A stretch of 46,432 bases of DNA from Pseudomonas ceruminis (GTDB lineage Bacteria > Pseudomonadota > Gammaproteobacteria > Pseudomonadales > Pseudomonadaceae), in NCBI RefSeq assembly GCF_021602025.1, contig NZ_BQHW01000034.1:1-46432 (forward strand), in the 5' to 3' direction. Below, one piece after another: positions 15,730-23,431 of the stretch. The position numbers and the translations under genes were made by a program. Numbering within the stretch: the first letter of the stretch is position 1; every line of letters begins with the position of its first letter. The notes beneath the pieces are model-generated. The model was not told where the DNA came from. It searched no databases and saw only the letters and a program-made list of their open reading frames with translations.

Positions 15730-16510
15730 GTGGGATTCGATTCATGTGCATCGTGTAGCCCGTGCGCCGCTCAAGAGCGACGTACTGCTCGAAAAGCTCA
15801 GGGTGATGGACACGCCCGTTACGCAAGTCAGGCTTGGACGCCATCACGCAGAAAATGCAGCTCAATCGATCATTACCGAGGGCATAGGCGTGATGAGGAC
15901 GCTGCCCCGCTGCAGCGATGGCACCGAAGACCTCATCCGTGCGCATGTCATGTACTGGCAACCACTCGAACCAGGTCAACACAGAGTTGCTGATCCCCAT
16001 CCGGCTGAAAACTACCCGCTTCGCTCGCCCTGGCGACTCTTGAGCGCGCAGGCCAAGGCAGTTGACGATCGTTTTGAAGCCATTGGCCTTTGCATAGCGC
16101 CTGACCTCACGTTGGATGGGTCCTCGTTTCAAGTCGCTCGTGCATTGGCGAGTAGACGCAGATGGCCAGCTCGGTACCTCGGGGCGAATCTCGAACCGAC
16201 GCTCTACCATTTCCAGCAGCGTCTTCGAGGCTGTGGCAACAATGAAAGGAAGGCCTGCAGCGGCGGCTTGATCACGGGCCAGCTCCATCGCCCCCGGCCA
16301 CTCCATCGGGCCCAGCGATGCATGGACAACCACCAGCTGGCTAGCCGGAACGCGCTCCAGGAGACGGATCAGTTGCACCTGCGAATCCTTACCGCCCGAA
16401 TGGTTGGCCACAAACAGCGCACCACTGGCGATCAACTGGTCAAGCTCGGCTTTTGTGGAGTCACGGGTTTCATCCCCGAAAAGCAAGCCCTGCTGCTGAA
16501 AACGATCCAT
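15710..16510 (-). CDS. PAPS-reductase/ATP-pyrophosphatase family protein
   Basis: 266 residues. The nucleotide-binding loop SGGKDSQ (38-44) marks the adenylating ATP-pyrophosphatase fold of CysH and DndC. RQCTSDLKRGPI (121-132), GLRAQESPGRAK (153-164) and SCIFC (217-221) match the pattern found in phage- and plasmid-borne relatives. Such proteins activate or transfer sulfur, or adenylate a substrate; true sulfate assimilation is unlikely here, with no partner enzymes nearby. Its end overlaps the exoribonuclease start, which suggests a shared process acting on nucleic acid (inference). AGGA lies close to the ATG. Transcription probably starts at the operator-containing promoter 39 bp upstream. 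Confidence 0.85.
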   Translation of the reverse strand: MDRFQQQGLLFGDETRDSTKAELDQLIASGALFVANHSGGKDSQVQLIRLLERVPASQLVVVHASLGPMEWPGAMELARDQAAAAGLPFIVATASKTLLEMVERRFEIRPEVPSWPSASTRQCTSDLKRGPIQREVRRYAKANGFKTIVNCLGLRAQESPGRAKRVVFSRMGISNSVLTWFEWLPVHDMRTDEVFGAIAAAGQRPHHAYALGNDRLSCIFCVMASKPDLRNGRVHHPELFEQYVALERRTGYTMHMNRIPLVELAA

Positions 16511-16546
16511 TTCCTGCTGGCCTCATTGATAGACGTCAATGAGAAA

Positions 16547-16600
16547 AGATTAAACTATAGAACAACTATTTTCAATTGAAATATTGTCCTATAGGACAAC
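16547..16600 (-). promoter_or_regulatory. predicted promoter with paired TTGTYCTATAG operators (site pair 1)
   Basis: Minus strand: TTGAAA (16570-16575), 17-bp spacer, TAATCT (16547-16552). The spacer contains TTGTTCTATAGTT. A second site, the perfect palindrome TTGTCCTATAGGACAA (16584-16599), lies 34 bp further upstream and overlaps the stop codon of the upstream gene. The layout suits a repressor binding two sites over the promoter of 15710-16510. Confidence 0.65.
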
Positions 16601-16855
16601 ATTTTTCTGCAGTCGCGGGTGTGGTTCTGCCGTCTCAGCCGCAGTCTTGACCAGAAGCTCGTCAACCGCCCTGGCCAGGTCGGCCTCAGCTTGCTGGAGC
16701 GCCAGAAACATTTCTGCGCTGGCAGCTGTATCGTCGTGCGCATACTTCAAATGTGCTGCACGTGCGGCCCTGAAGCGGATGATCGCATCCAGGGTGCTCT
16801 GATCCAAGTGTAAGCTGAGAGGTAGCTTCAGTTCGCTGGTGTTTGGCCTAGCCAT
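16589..16855 (-). CDS. small helical protein, unknown function
   Basis: 88 residues, MARPNTSELKLPLSLHLDQS onward. A beta-strand-like opening (LKLPLSLHLDQSTLDAIIRF) is followed by long alanine-rich helices, which could form a coiled coil. The opening has the look of a ribbon-helix-helix regulator, but this is not certain. Its stop codon lies within the operator palindrome at 16584-16599, so it might be the regulator of the downstream pair (inference). AGGA stands close to the ATG. Confidence 0.6.
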   Translation of the reverse strand: MARPNTSELKLPLSLHLDQSTLDAIIRFRAARAAHLKYAHDDTAASAEMFLALQQAEADLARAVDELLVKTAAETAEPHPRLQKNVVL

Positions 16856-17158
16856 TTTCCTTGCTCCATTTCCTCGGTGAAAAACCTGACCTTCCCCCTC
16901 TGATCCAACGGTGTCGATCAGACGGTTCCGTTATGGATGTAGGAAAAGTCAGCAGACCACCTGACGGCGCTTGAACTGCTTGTGTGCACTTCACACTGTG
17001 CAGTGCACAGCGCATACTCTGGCTGGGGCTTTTTCTAACCCACTATAAATGGCACATTTCCGTTTAACCCCAGTAAACATTGGATTGTAAACCACTTTTT
17101 TGACTTGTAAACCACTGTGGTTTACAGTGAAAAAAAGTAGTTAACACGAGGCCGGCTC
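16856..17158. other. 303-bp divergent regulatory spacer
   Basis: No gene seen. It contains CACTGTGCAGTG (about 16996-17007), which also occurs in inverted form upstream of parM, and the repeats controlling the toxin-antitoxin pair (17085-17125). Several A- and T-rich runs near 17040-17140 would suit promoters in both directions. Confidence 0.6.
17085..17125 (+). promoter_or_regulatory. probable autoregulatory operator of the toxin-antitoxin pair
   Basis: TTGTAAACCACT occurs twice, at 17085-17096 and 17105-17116. The second copy extends into the perfect palindrome GTAAACCACTGTGGTTTAC (17107-17125), ending 33 bp before the antitoxin start. Antitoxins of AbiEi type repress their own promoter by binding inverted repeats, which this arrangement resembles. 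Confidence 0.65.
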
Positions 17159-18178
17159 ATGCCGAATTTACAAGACGAAGCTAAGGCCTACATTGAGTCC
17201 GTTTTAGGTGTGGCAGCGCAGATGACTCCGGTGCCACTCCGAGTCCCCTATACCATCCGGGACAGCTACAAGACCTACGAGTTGAGCGTACCTATGGGGA
17301 ACAGTTCGGCGTTCAACATGATGCTGCTGGTCTCCCGTGATGATATTGAGTACCCAGGCATCGTGAAGCTGCAGAAGCACATCGAGATGGTGCGCAACGT
17401 CACCAACCAGGTAGTAGTGTACGTCTGCTGGTCCTTGTCGACTCAAGACCGCCGCAGCCTGATCATGCACCAGGTCAATTTCATCCAGCCCAGCTTCCAG
17501 ATGTTCATACCTGAGATGGCGCTGGACCTGCGTGAAAGCTTCCGTCAGCGGCGAGAGCAGAGCGAGGTAGCCGCCCTCCTCCCCGCGGCCCAAGCCATGC
17601 TTCTCTCGTGCCTATATTCCGGGATACCCGACGAAACCTACTTCACTACGAACGCTTTGCTGGGGGACCTGGGCTACAGTCGCGTGACCCTCTCGAAGGC
17701 AGTGGATCAGCTGGTATCGCTGGGGGTGATTAGCCCTGCGAAAAGCGAGCTGCATTGGAAGACCTACGCCTTCAACGGGTCGCCTGCAGAGGTGTTCCAG
17801 AAGGCCAAGAAGCACCTGCGGTCCCCCGTCAAAAAGAGAATTGGTATTACCCGAAATGCTATCCCCATGGCCCCGGGAGTATTCATCGCGGGGGAAACTG
17901 CCCTGGCCAAGTACACGATGCTGGCGGAGCCTAAGCAGGCCGTATGGGGGATGAGCAAGAAAGTGTTCAATGACATGCTGGCGCTTGATGCGTTTGAGGT
18001 AGTCGAGTCGGTGGACTCGATCGAGGAGTGGGTGGAGATCTGGGGGTATCCGTCGCTCACCGAAACGCAGTATATGGCAGACACAGCGTCGCTGTTTCTG
18101 AGCCTGGAAGACAACCCCGACGAACGCATTCAGATTGCGTTGGATGAACTCAAGGAGCAGGTACATTGGTTAGCGTGA
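17159..18178 (+). CDS. predicted antitoxin/regulator, AbiEi-like winged-helix protein
   Basis: 339 residues. A winged helix-turn-helix lies at about 143-205 (FTTNALLGDLGYSRVTLSKA, then VDQLVSLGVI). The N-terminal 130 residues and C-terminal 130 residues have no motif I know. The gene overlaps the nucleotidyltransferase gene by 13 bp, as in type IV AbiE-like and related toxin-antitoxin pairs, where the first protein is a transcriptional autoregulator and antidote. GAGG lies 8 bp before the ATG and a palindromic operator just upstream. The antitoxin role is inferred from order, HTH and partner. Confidence 0.65.
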   Translation: MPNLQDEAKAYIESVLGVAAQMTPVPLRVPYTIRDSYKTYELSVPMGNSSAFNMMLLVSRDDIEYPGIVKLQKHIEMVRNVTNQVVVYVCWSLSTQDRRSLIMHQVNFIQPSFQMFIPEMALDLRESFRQRREQSEVAALLPAAQAMLLSCLYSGIPDETYFTTNALLGDLGYSRVTLSKAVDQLVSLGVISPAKSELHWKTYAFNGSPAEVFQKAKKHLRSPVKKRIGITRNAIPMAPGVFIAGETALAKYTMLAEPKQAVWGMSKKVFNDMLALDAFEVVESVDSIEEWVEIWGYPSLTETQYMADTASLFLSLEDNPDERIQIALDELKEQVHWLA

Positions 18179-18933
18179 AAGGTTTAGATATTTTTGGCCG
18201 GCACTTTCGCGATTTCCGCGATAGCTACGTCCTAATCGGTGGCGTTGCCTCTGCTCTGGCGATGGAAGACGCGGGAGAGAGCTTCAGGGCCACGAAAGAC
18301 CTAGACATCGTGCTCGTGATTGAGGCTCTGGACTCCCATTTTGTTAACAGGTTCTGGGAGTTCATAAAGGCCGGCGGCTATGAGATCAAACAAAGAGGGG
18401 GTGACAGGCCGGTCTTCTACAGATTCCAGAATCCCGCCGACGAAACCTACCCGGTAATGATCGAACTATTCTCTCGTGCACCGGATGGCCTTGAGCATGA
18501 GGAAAACGCAACGCTGACCCCAATCCCCACAGATGAGTCGGTTTCGAGTTTGAGCGCTATCCTGCTCGATGAAGACTATTACACCCTGTTGCGTTCCGGC
18601 CGCCATCAGAGCGAGGAGCTGACATACATCAGCGCTGATCGTCTTATCCCCTTCAAAGCTAAGGCCTGGCTCGACTTGTCTCAGCGCAAGGCAAACGGTG
18701 AAGCAGTTGACTCGAAGAACGTCAGGAAGCATCGGAACGATGTCCTGGCCCTGGCGGGCCTGCTGACTGGCGAGGTGATTGAGTTGCCCGCAAGCATTAC
18801 TGCAGACATGGCGCTATTCCTTGAGCGCCTGGCGGTCGAAGAGATCGACTTCAAAGCGCTCAAGATTCGGGGTGACCTCAAGACCATCATCGGCCGAATT
18901 GCAGAATCCTTCGGCCTTCAGCCGACCTCATAA
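18166..18933 (+). CDS. predicted toxin, AbiEii-like nucleotidyltransferase
   Basis: 255 residues from TTG at 18166, which has AGGAG 9 bp ahead; a GTG three codons later is the alternative. The nucleotidyltransferase motif is clear: IGGVASAL (24-31) followed by RATKDLDIVL with D45 and D47, and a third acid in VMIELFS (E100). The later FKAKAWLDL and KNVRKHRNDVLAL segments match the lysine and K-H-x-N-D pattern of this group. Relatives transfer nucleotides to tRNA or other targets and stop growth when not held by the antitoxin. It would stabilise the plasmid or act against phage. Its end overlaps the convergent gene at 18928 by 6 bp. Confidence 0.75.
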   Translation: MVSVKGLDIFGRHFRDFRDSYVLIGGVASALAMEDAGESFRATKDLDIVLVIEALDSHFVNRFWEFIKAGGYEIKQRGGDRPVFYRFQNPADETYPVMIELFSRAPDGLEHEENATLTPIPTDESVSSLSAILLDEDYYTLLRSGRHQSEELTYISADRLIPFKAKAWLDLSQRKANGEAVDSKNVRKHRNDVLALAGLLTGEVIELPASITADMALFLERLAVEEIDFKALKIRGDLKTIIGRIAESFGLQPTS

Positions 18934-19404
18934 CGCCGGCAATTCCTCAAAGCCTTTCCCAGCGCCCGGCCCCAGTTCGGGCGCAGCGAAAGCGACGACC
19001 GCGTTGATGAACTCCTTCCACTGGTCAAGTGTGAAGCGCATCGGTTCTAACAGCTGGCCGGTTTCTGTCCAGAGCCCGCAGCTATCCAGCTCCAAAAATT
19101 CTCCATGCTCAACGCTCCACCAGGATCCGGTCATCGAGGTGCCCCAATCGAGGCGCCCAGCGAAGAATGGCATGTTGAACATCAACAAGAACCAGAGGTG
19201 CCCGTCTTTGGTAGTAACGTACTCCCGCATCGTTCGATTGCCCAGCGCAGCGCAGACCTCTACAGCTTTGGCAGCGAACAGCTCGTCAGCACTGGGTGAA
19301 TCCGTAGTGAACCCGAAAACGTGCTCCGCGAGATATCCCAGGCGGCTTACAGACGTGTGAGCCATCTGAAGAAAGCTCCGCTCAAGCAGTTGCGAGTAAT
19401 CCAT
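18928..19404 (-). CDS. hypothetical protein
   Basis: 158 residues from MDYSQLLERSFLQMAHTSVS, with GAGGTAA before the ATG at 19404; the longer frame to 19473 overlaps the upstream gene. Rich in aromatic residues in the centre (GHLWFLLMFNMPFFAGRLDW). No membrane segment is certain and no family recognised. Last gene of the unit starting at 20514. Confidence 0.65.
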   Translation of the reverse strand: MDYSQLLERSFLQMAHTSVSRLGYLAEHVFGFTTDSPSADELFAAKAVEVCAALGNRTMREYVTTKDGHLWFLLMFNMPFFAGRLDWGTSMTGSWWSVEHGEFLELDSCGLWTETGQLLEPMRFTLDQWKEFINAVVAFAAPELGPGAGKGFEELPAL

Positions 19405-19409
19405 GTTGC

Positions 19410-19718
19410 TTACCTCGTATGAGCCCGCATTCGCTGGGCATGCGCCAGCAGCTCTGGGCAGATGACCCGCCACACAGGTGCGTCTTCAAAACCAGCAGGT
19501 TCAACCCTGCCAGTGTCTTCAAACTTTCCGGATGCCAGGTGCAGATCCAAGACCTGATCGGGCAGTTGCCAGGCGTGGATACACACCTCATCGACCGCCA
19601 ACTCGGCCTCCACCAGGTTCGTTGTGAGCACGCCCCAGTGCTCACCATCTTCGTAGAGCAGCTCCAGGGCTAGCCGCCCGTTTGGGTACAGCCGTGGCCG
19701 CAATTTCGACAGCTGCAT
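19410..19718 (-). CDS. hypothetical protein, possibly DUF4313-like
   Basis: 102 residues. The order LYEDGEHWGVLTTNLVEAEL, then VDEVCIHAW and TGRVEPAGFEDAPVWRV recalls the small plasmid and phage family DUF4313 (N-L-P, D-x-N-x-P, TGR and SGF stations), but key positions differ, so this is only a suggestion. Five bp separate it from the next gene downstream. Confidence 0.55.
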   Translation of the reverse strand: MQLSKLRPRLYPNGRLALELLYEDGEHWGVLTTNLVEAELAVDEVCIHAWQLPDQVLDLHLASGKFEDTGRVEPAGFEDAPVWRVICPELLAHAQRMRAHTR

Positions 19719-19735
19719 GATGCTCTCCCCCGGGG

Positions 19736-20161
19736 CTATTTGACCGTTGCTGTCTCGGTGACCACAAACGGGACCACGCTGCCCAACGTAACACCGGCCA
19801 GGCCTTGTTTGCCGTCTTCACCGATCACATAGCCCTTCAGCTCTCGCTGATCAGCTCCGTCGCAGGACAGTGTGGCGGTAGAAGTCTCATGCTTGAGCTG
19901 GCGGCTGTTCCATTTCAGAGGAATGCCCAGGGCGCATTCATTTCCGGCCAGGACCTGAGACATTTCATATTCCACTTTGCCAAACCCTCCAGCCCGGTAC
20001 TCGGTTGGCAGAACCGAGCCGAGCGCAGGATCACCGAGGTGATACAGCTTGACGTAGAGGGTCGAGCCAGTCGGAATGGTGACATTGATCTTTTTGTCAT
20101 TGCACCCTGCCAGCGACAGAGCGACACAACCGAGCACAGCAATCTTTCGAAGTGGTGACAT
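19736..20161 (-). CDS. predicted lipoprotein
   Basis: 141 residues from MSPLRKIAVLGCVALSLAGC. The signal peptide ends in the lipobox LAGC, so cysteine 20 is probably lipid-modified and the mature protein (from CNDKKINV) anchored to a membrane facing the periplasm. The mature part has beta-rich character and two further cysteines. The start at 20161 is fixed by the signal peptide and GGAAAA. Function unknown. Confidence 0.75.
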   Translation of the reverse strand: MSPLRKIAVLGCVALSLAGCNDKKINVTIPTGSTLYVKLYHLGDPALGSVLPTEYRAGGFGKVEYEMSQVLAGNECALGIPLKWNSRQLKHETSTATLSCDGADQRELKGYVIGEDGKQGLAGVTLGSVVPFVVTETATVK

Positions 20162-20211
20162 GCTTTTTCCAGTGAGTGTATGAACGTTCGAACCTGTGTA
20201 GCTGATCAAGC

Positions 20212-20514
20212 TCACGACAGAGCAGGTGCACAGCCCGGCGAATCTTCGGGGTTGTTGGGGAGTAGCTGGTAAGGACCGTTGCCAGTCGACTGGGCCGAGG
20301 GCGACGCTGAGTCTTCTTCCGTACCGTAGTACGTGGCATGCGCAGCTGAATTACATTTTGGGCAGGGAATGTCGCCTCCATGGAGAAGAGCACCTCCAGG
20401 CTCATCGCAGCTATCCTCATCCCAGAGAAAACCGTCGACGCACTGCGCATCGGGATAGGCCGCACCGAAATGCCTGCCTTGGTAATCACACCCTAGAGCT
20501 TCGTCACTTGCCAT
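20212..20514 (-). CDS. cysteine-rich hypothetical protein
   Basis: 100 residues from MASDEALGCDYQGRHFGAAY. Cysteines occur at GCDY, AQCVDG, DSCDEP and IPCPKC; with a nearby histidine they may bind zinc. The start at 20514 is preferred because the upstream extension crosses the conserved box. First gene of the unit, 31 bp behind the box at 20546-20562. Confidence 0.6.
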   Translation of the reverse strand: MASDEALGCDYQGRHFGAAYPDAQCVDGFLWDEDSCDEPGGALLHGGDIPCPKCNSAAHATYYGTEEDSASPSAQSTGNGPYQLLPNNPEDSPGCAPALS

Positions 20515-20956
20515 ACACACCCCCAGACACAAGCAAATTGATACATAACACGTACGTATAACTGATGTTACCACAGCCTGAGGACAGATCAGTATAAGAG
20601 CTACAGCTGAAGAATGATCGGATAGCATGCGTTGAGGAAGGGATTTGATGATATGCCGGAAATGCTGAGAGGGTCGGCGGGCAAGCCGGTTGCTTGAGAT
20701 TCTGATCAGTCATGAGAGTCATGACCAATGAGCAGAAAAGGAGACCCCAAAAATGTAGGAAAACGCGACCAATCCCAAGAGGACTGACCGCGCTCAACGA
20801 AACAGACTTGCGTCCTCAGAAATCGCAATGTCTGATTTTTCGAAGCGGCTGTCAATCCTCTCGCATCTTTTCGACCTTAGCGAGGCTACTCGACAGCACT
20901 GTGTTGACTGTCACTCCCAGGATTTTCCGGCGCTTCGTGGTTCTGCAGGCTCCTGG
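20515..20956. other. 442-bp gene-free spacer
   Basis: Holds the conserved box at 20546-20562 and an inverted repeat GTCATGA GAG TCATGAC at 20709-20725. Open frames on both strands here lack ribosome-binding sites and look like chance. Confidence 0.5.
20546..20562 (-). promoter_or_regulatory. conserved operon-head box, copy d
   Basis: Minus strand GTTATACGTACGTGTTA followed by TGTATC; the same TGTATC follows copy g before parM. It heads the unit 20514 to 18928. Confidence 0.6.
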
Positions 20957-21802
20957 TTACATGCCCTGCGTGTGACCAAATGCAAGGAAGCGCTCGCAGG
21001 ACTCTGGCGACGAATCTCCGAGGTGCCACAAAGAACCTTGCGTAGCGAGGTAGGCCGATGTCTCCTCCTCCGCCAGGACAGCAAAGGCGGTCGTCGAGAT
21101 GAAGAAACCATCGCACTTGCCGCTCATGACAGCATCTTGCAGCACGTCTCGATGACGCTCAATGAAGTCCAAGTTGAACTTGGTCAGAACAGCCTTTGCA
21201 AGCTCCTTGGTGGGAACGCTCACAGCTTTCCCGACGGGGACCAAATCGTCCAGATTGAGAGCGATGACCCCGCCATTGTTGAACGGCGCCAGTTGTTTGG
21301 CAGCATGGCTAACACGCTTCTCAACTCCGCTCTCAGACCAGATCTTCTTACAAGCGATCGGGTAGTCGCCCATGCCGAAGTCAACCAGGATATCGGGTTC
21401 TGCAGCTTTGGCTGCTAACCCTCGGCTCTTCAAGTCGGACAGCAGCACCAGCTCCCAGAGAGCGTCCTTCCCTTGGGAGGTGTTCCGATCATCCGGCTGC
21501 ATGACGCTGCCGGCCATACGCTTGAGCGCCTCTTGAATTCCTGGCTCTTCAGGCAAGTTGGTGACCGCATCAGCCAGACGGTTCACGAACGCCGCTTCCC
21601 AGACCACCCGGTCATCTGGCTTCACTTGCTCTGCCCACGCTAGGCTCAGCTTGTCGGCCTGGCTAAGCAGTTGCGAAAGTGCGCTGCCGGACCGCAGCCT
21701 CACGTTGCGCTGCTCCAGCACATCCCGCACAAGCTGGGCCTTAGCAGCAATCTCTTCGTATGTATCTGTCCAAGCCTTGCTCACAACATCGACGGACTTC
21801 AC
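20957..21802 (-). CDS. PD-(D/E)xK-like protein, possibly catalytically altered
   Basis: 281 residues from GTG at 21802, with AGGAG 7 bp upstream. The central part has the outline of a restriction-like fold: KDALWELVLLSDLKSRG (112-128, E117), AEPDILVDFG (134-143, P136-D137) and YPIACKKIW (147-155), followed by a helix with AAKQL. In active relatives the third station reads E-C-K; here alanine 150 stands where the glutamate is expected, with C151 and K152 kept. It may be an inactive nuclease, use another residue, or have only a DNA-binding role. No methylase or helicase partner lies directly beside it. Confidence 0.6.
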   Translation of the reverse strand: MKSVDVVSKAWTDTYEEIAAKAQLVRDVLEQRNVRLRSGSALSQLLSQADKLSLAWAEQVKPDDRVVWEAAFVNRLADAVTNLPEEPGIQEALKRMAGSVMQPDDRNTSQGKDALWELVLLSDLKSRGLAAKAAEPDILVDFGMGDYPIACKKIWSESGVEKRVSHAAKQLAPFNNGGVIALNLDDLVPVGKAVSVPTKELAKAVLTKFNLDFIERHRDVLQDAVMSGKCDGFFISTTAFAVLAEEETSAYLATQGSLWHLGDSSPESCERFLAFGHTQGM

Positions 21803-21984
21803 TTCACAGCTCCTATGGAAATGACAGGTGGTTTCACTGGCATAATGGCTGCGATAGCTGATGCGCTGCTATCGCCACTGACAGAATGGGTGTTCGCCCA
21901 GCAACACTCTGCCAAAGCGGCGATCAACCCGCACCTTCAACAGGAGGGAGAACGAATCTGCCCGGCAGGATGGCCAAGTAGCAG

Positions 21985-22287
21985 TCAGTGCAATCCCACA
22001 GATGGGTTTAGAGGAACTGGAGCGTCGCCCAAAACTGCATGACCCGGCTGGATCTCTTTAAACCCAGGATGTTCCAGGTTGACCGTCAAGCTGCTTTCAG
22101 TGAAATCCTTCCCTACGTACTTCTGCGCCCAGGCCCGACGCTGCTCCGGCGTCCTGGTTGCACACGGCCGCTCGTGGCGGCTGAGCCAGGCCCTGCAGAG
22201 CCGCTGCATATCGCGATTGTGTTCTGTGACCAGTCGATACTCAGCCCCACAGTGCGAGCACTGAGCGGTGCCAGTGTTATGTGCCAT
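21985..22287 (-). CDS. small putative zinc-binding protein
   Basis: 100 residues. The opening holds CSHCGAEYRLV and then HNRDMQRLCRAWLSRHERPC, a set of cysteines and histidines likely to bind zinc. The rest has no recognised motif. Its ATG lies inside the end of the upstream gene (11-bp overlap), with GGAG 7 bp ahead, so the two are coupled. Confidence 0.6.
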   Translation of the reverse strand: MAHNTGTAQCSHCGAEYRLVTEHNRDMQRLCRAWLSRHERPCATRTPEQRRAWAQKYVGKDFTESSLTVNLEHPGFKEIQPGHAVLGDAPVPLNPSVGLH

Positions 22288-23095
22288 AAGTCAGCTCCGA
22301 TTGGCGGGCGCCCGAGGGGCCGGGTTGCTGGTGATACGGATCCAGGCGCAGAATCGCTCGTACGGCACGTGTGCGCGACGTCTCAAACGGATTGTCCGCC
22401 GGCGCTTGCCGCATTTCCTTAGCCGCGAGGCTGATTTCCTTGATGCGGGACCGCAGCCAGTTCGCATCTGCCGTGTAGATGGCATCGGGATTGTTGGCCA
22501 GCAGGGCACGCAGTTTATCGCCCAACTCGGCGTTGATCACCACACGCCCCAGCAGGTGGAAGTCGTGATGGTGCAAGGTTGCACAATCCTCAGCACTCAT
22601 TGCCGCCAAGTTGGATGGGATTCCCGCGCAGAACTGGTCGGTCTGAAATATCCGCTTGGCATGCGCCAGCATCTCTCCGGCAGACAGCTCCCCTCGCTGC
22701 AGGGGAATGATCACACGAGCGCCGGCCGTGATCCATGTGCGAACTCGCTCTGCGTGCACAGCCCACAAGTCGAGGGTTGCCGACTGGTCACCGATGACAT
22801 CCGGTGCCACGATGCTCAGCGCCCCGGGGTTGTCCGTCCACCCCAGCACGCATTCGTAGGCGAAAAACACTTTCTCCCAGCTCACGAGCTCGCCCTTTTG
22901 GAATGCAGAAAAGGCTCCCGAGTCAATGAACACGGCGCCGCCTGCATCCAAATGACGTGGAAGCGTCCGAAGGAGTTTAAGGGTGTCCAGCAGTGTGGCA
23001 ACAACACCTACTGGGACGCCCTCATCAACGGCAGCCCTCAGGTCCTGAGTGCTGGACATCCCCGAGTAATAAGCAACGTTCCAGGTCAACGGCAT
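22277..23095 (-). CDS. TGT/DpdA-like superfamily protein
   Basis: 272 residues from MPLTWNVAYYSGMSSTQDLR; the ATG at 23095 is preferred because the 59 residues before it are unlike protein sequence. FIDSGAFSAF (57-66) resembles the DSGGF substrate-pocket motif of tRNA-guanine transglycosylases. APDVIGDQ (97-104) and IPLQRG (130-135) fit the next two stations, and AGIPSN (157-162) follows. DpdA, a TGT relative, inserts 7-deazaguanine into DNA, and short forms occur in phages. No preQ0-synthesis gene is seen here, so it might use host preQ0 or have another role. The catalytic assignment is by pattern only. Confidence 0.6.
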   Translation of the reverse strand: MPLTWNVAYYSGMSSTQDLRAAVDEGVPVGVVATLLDTLKLLRTLPRHLDAGGAVFIDSGAFSAFQKGELVSWEKVFFAYECVLGWTDNPGALSIVAPDVIGDQSATLDLWAVHAERVRTWITAGARVIIPLQRGELSAGEMLAHAKRIFQTDQFCAGIPSNLAAMSAEDCATLHHHDFHLLGRVVINAELGDKLRALLANNPDAIYTADANWLRSRIKEISLAAKEMRQAPADNPFETSRTRAVRAILRLDPYHQQPGPSGARQSELTYGT

Positions 23096-23142
23096 GATCT
23101 TCCTACCCCTGCTGCGCACGCGAAATCCGCGCCGCTTCCACG

Positions 23143-23172
23143 GCATCGACCCAGCTCGATGGCTGGGGATGC
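23143..23172 (-). terminator. hairpin in spacer, repeats the 18-mer of 13334-13351
   Basis: GCATC and GATGC flank the stem-loop CCCAGCTCGATGGCTGGG (23150-23167). It lies 18 bp after the stop of the 50-aa gene on the minus strand. No T-run follows. Confidence 0.45.
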
Positions 23173-23189
23173 GTGCTTCAGGAGCTGAC

Positions 23190-23342
23190 CTAGATCTGTA
23201 CCGCAGACTGGAAGTACACGTTGAAGAGGTTGGCGGACGCCCTGCTGATGGCGTCGTTGTAGGTGGATGCAATCACCTCGACGGTGATGGTCTTACCCTG
23301 GTTGTCATGGTAGGTAACTCGCCAATTCGGCTGCTGGTCCAT
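23190..23342 (-). CDS. small protein of 50 residues, unknown function
   Basis: Short gene: MDQQPNWRVTYHDNQGKTIT, then VEVIASTYNDAISRASANLF and NVYFQSAVQI. AGGATCC lies ahead of the ATG at 23342. The pattern of short beta strands and one helix looks like a real small domain. It sits in the spacing between two larger minus-strand genes and is followed by a hairpin. No family recognised. Confidence 0.6.
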   Translation of the reverse strand: MDQQPNWRVTYHDNQGKTITVEVIASTYNDAISRASANLFNVYFQSAVQI

Positions 23343-23431
23343 GTTGGATCCTGTGTGTGCTGGCGCTGATTTCAGACCTCAACCCAACCCACGCCCTGGT
23401 CATGCTTCTCTCCCGGGCGCAGAGAGGAACC

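Noticed and set aside
20712-20975. Plus-strand 87-codon frame
   Set aside because: No start signal, cysteine- and arginine-rich chance composition, and it runs into the opposite gene.
21813-22042. Plus-strand frame between two minus-strand genes
   Set aside because: No ribosome-binding site and 58-bp overlap with the better supported zinc-protein gene, although its composition is not implausible.
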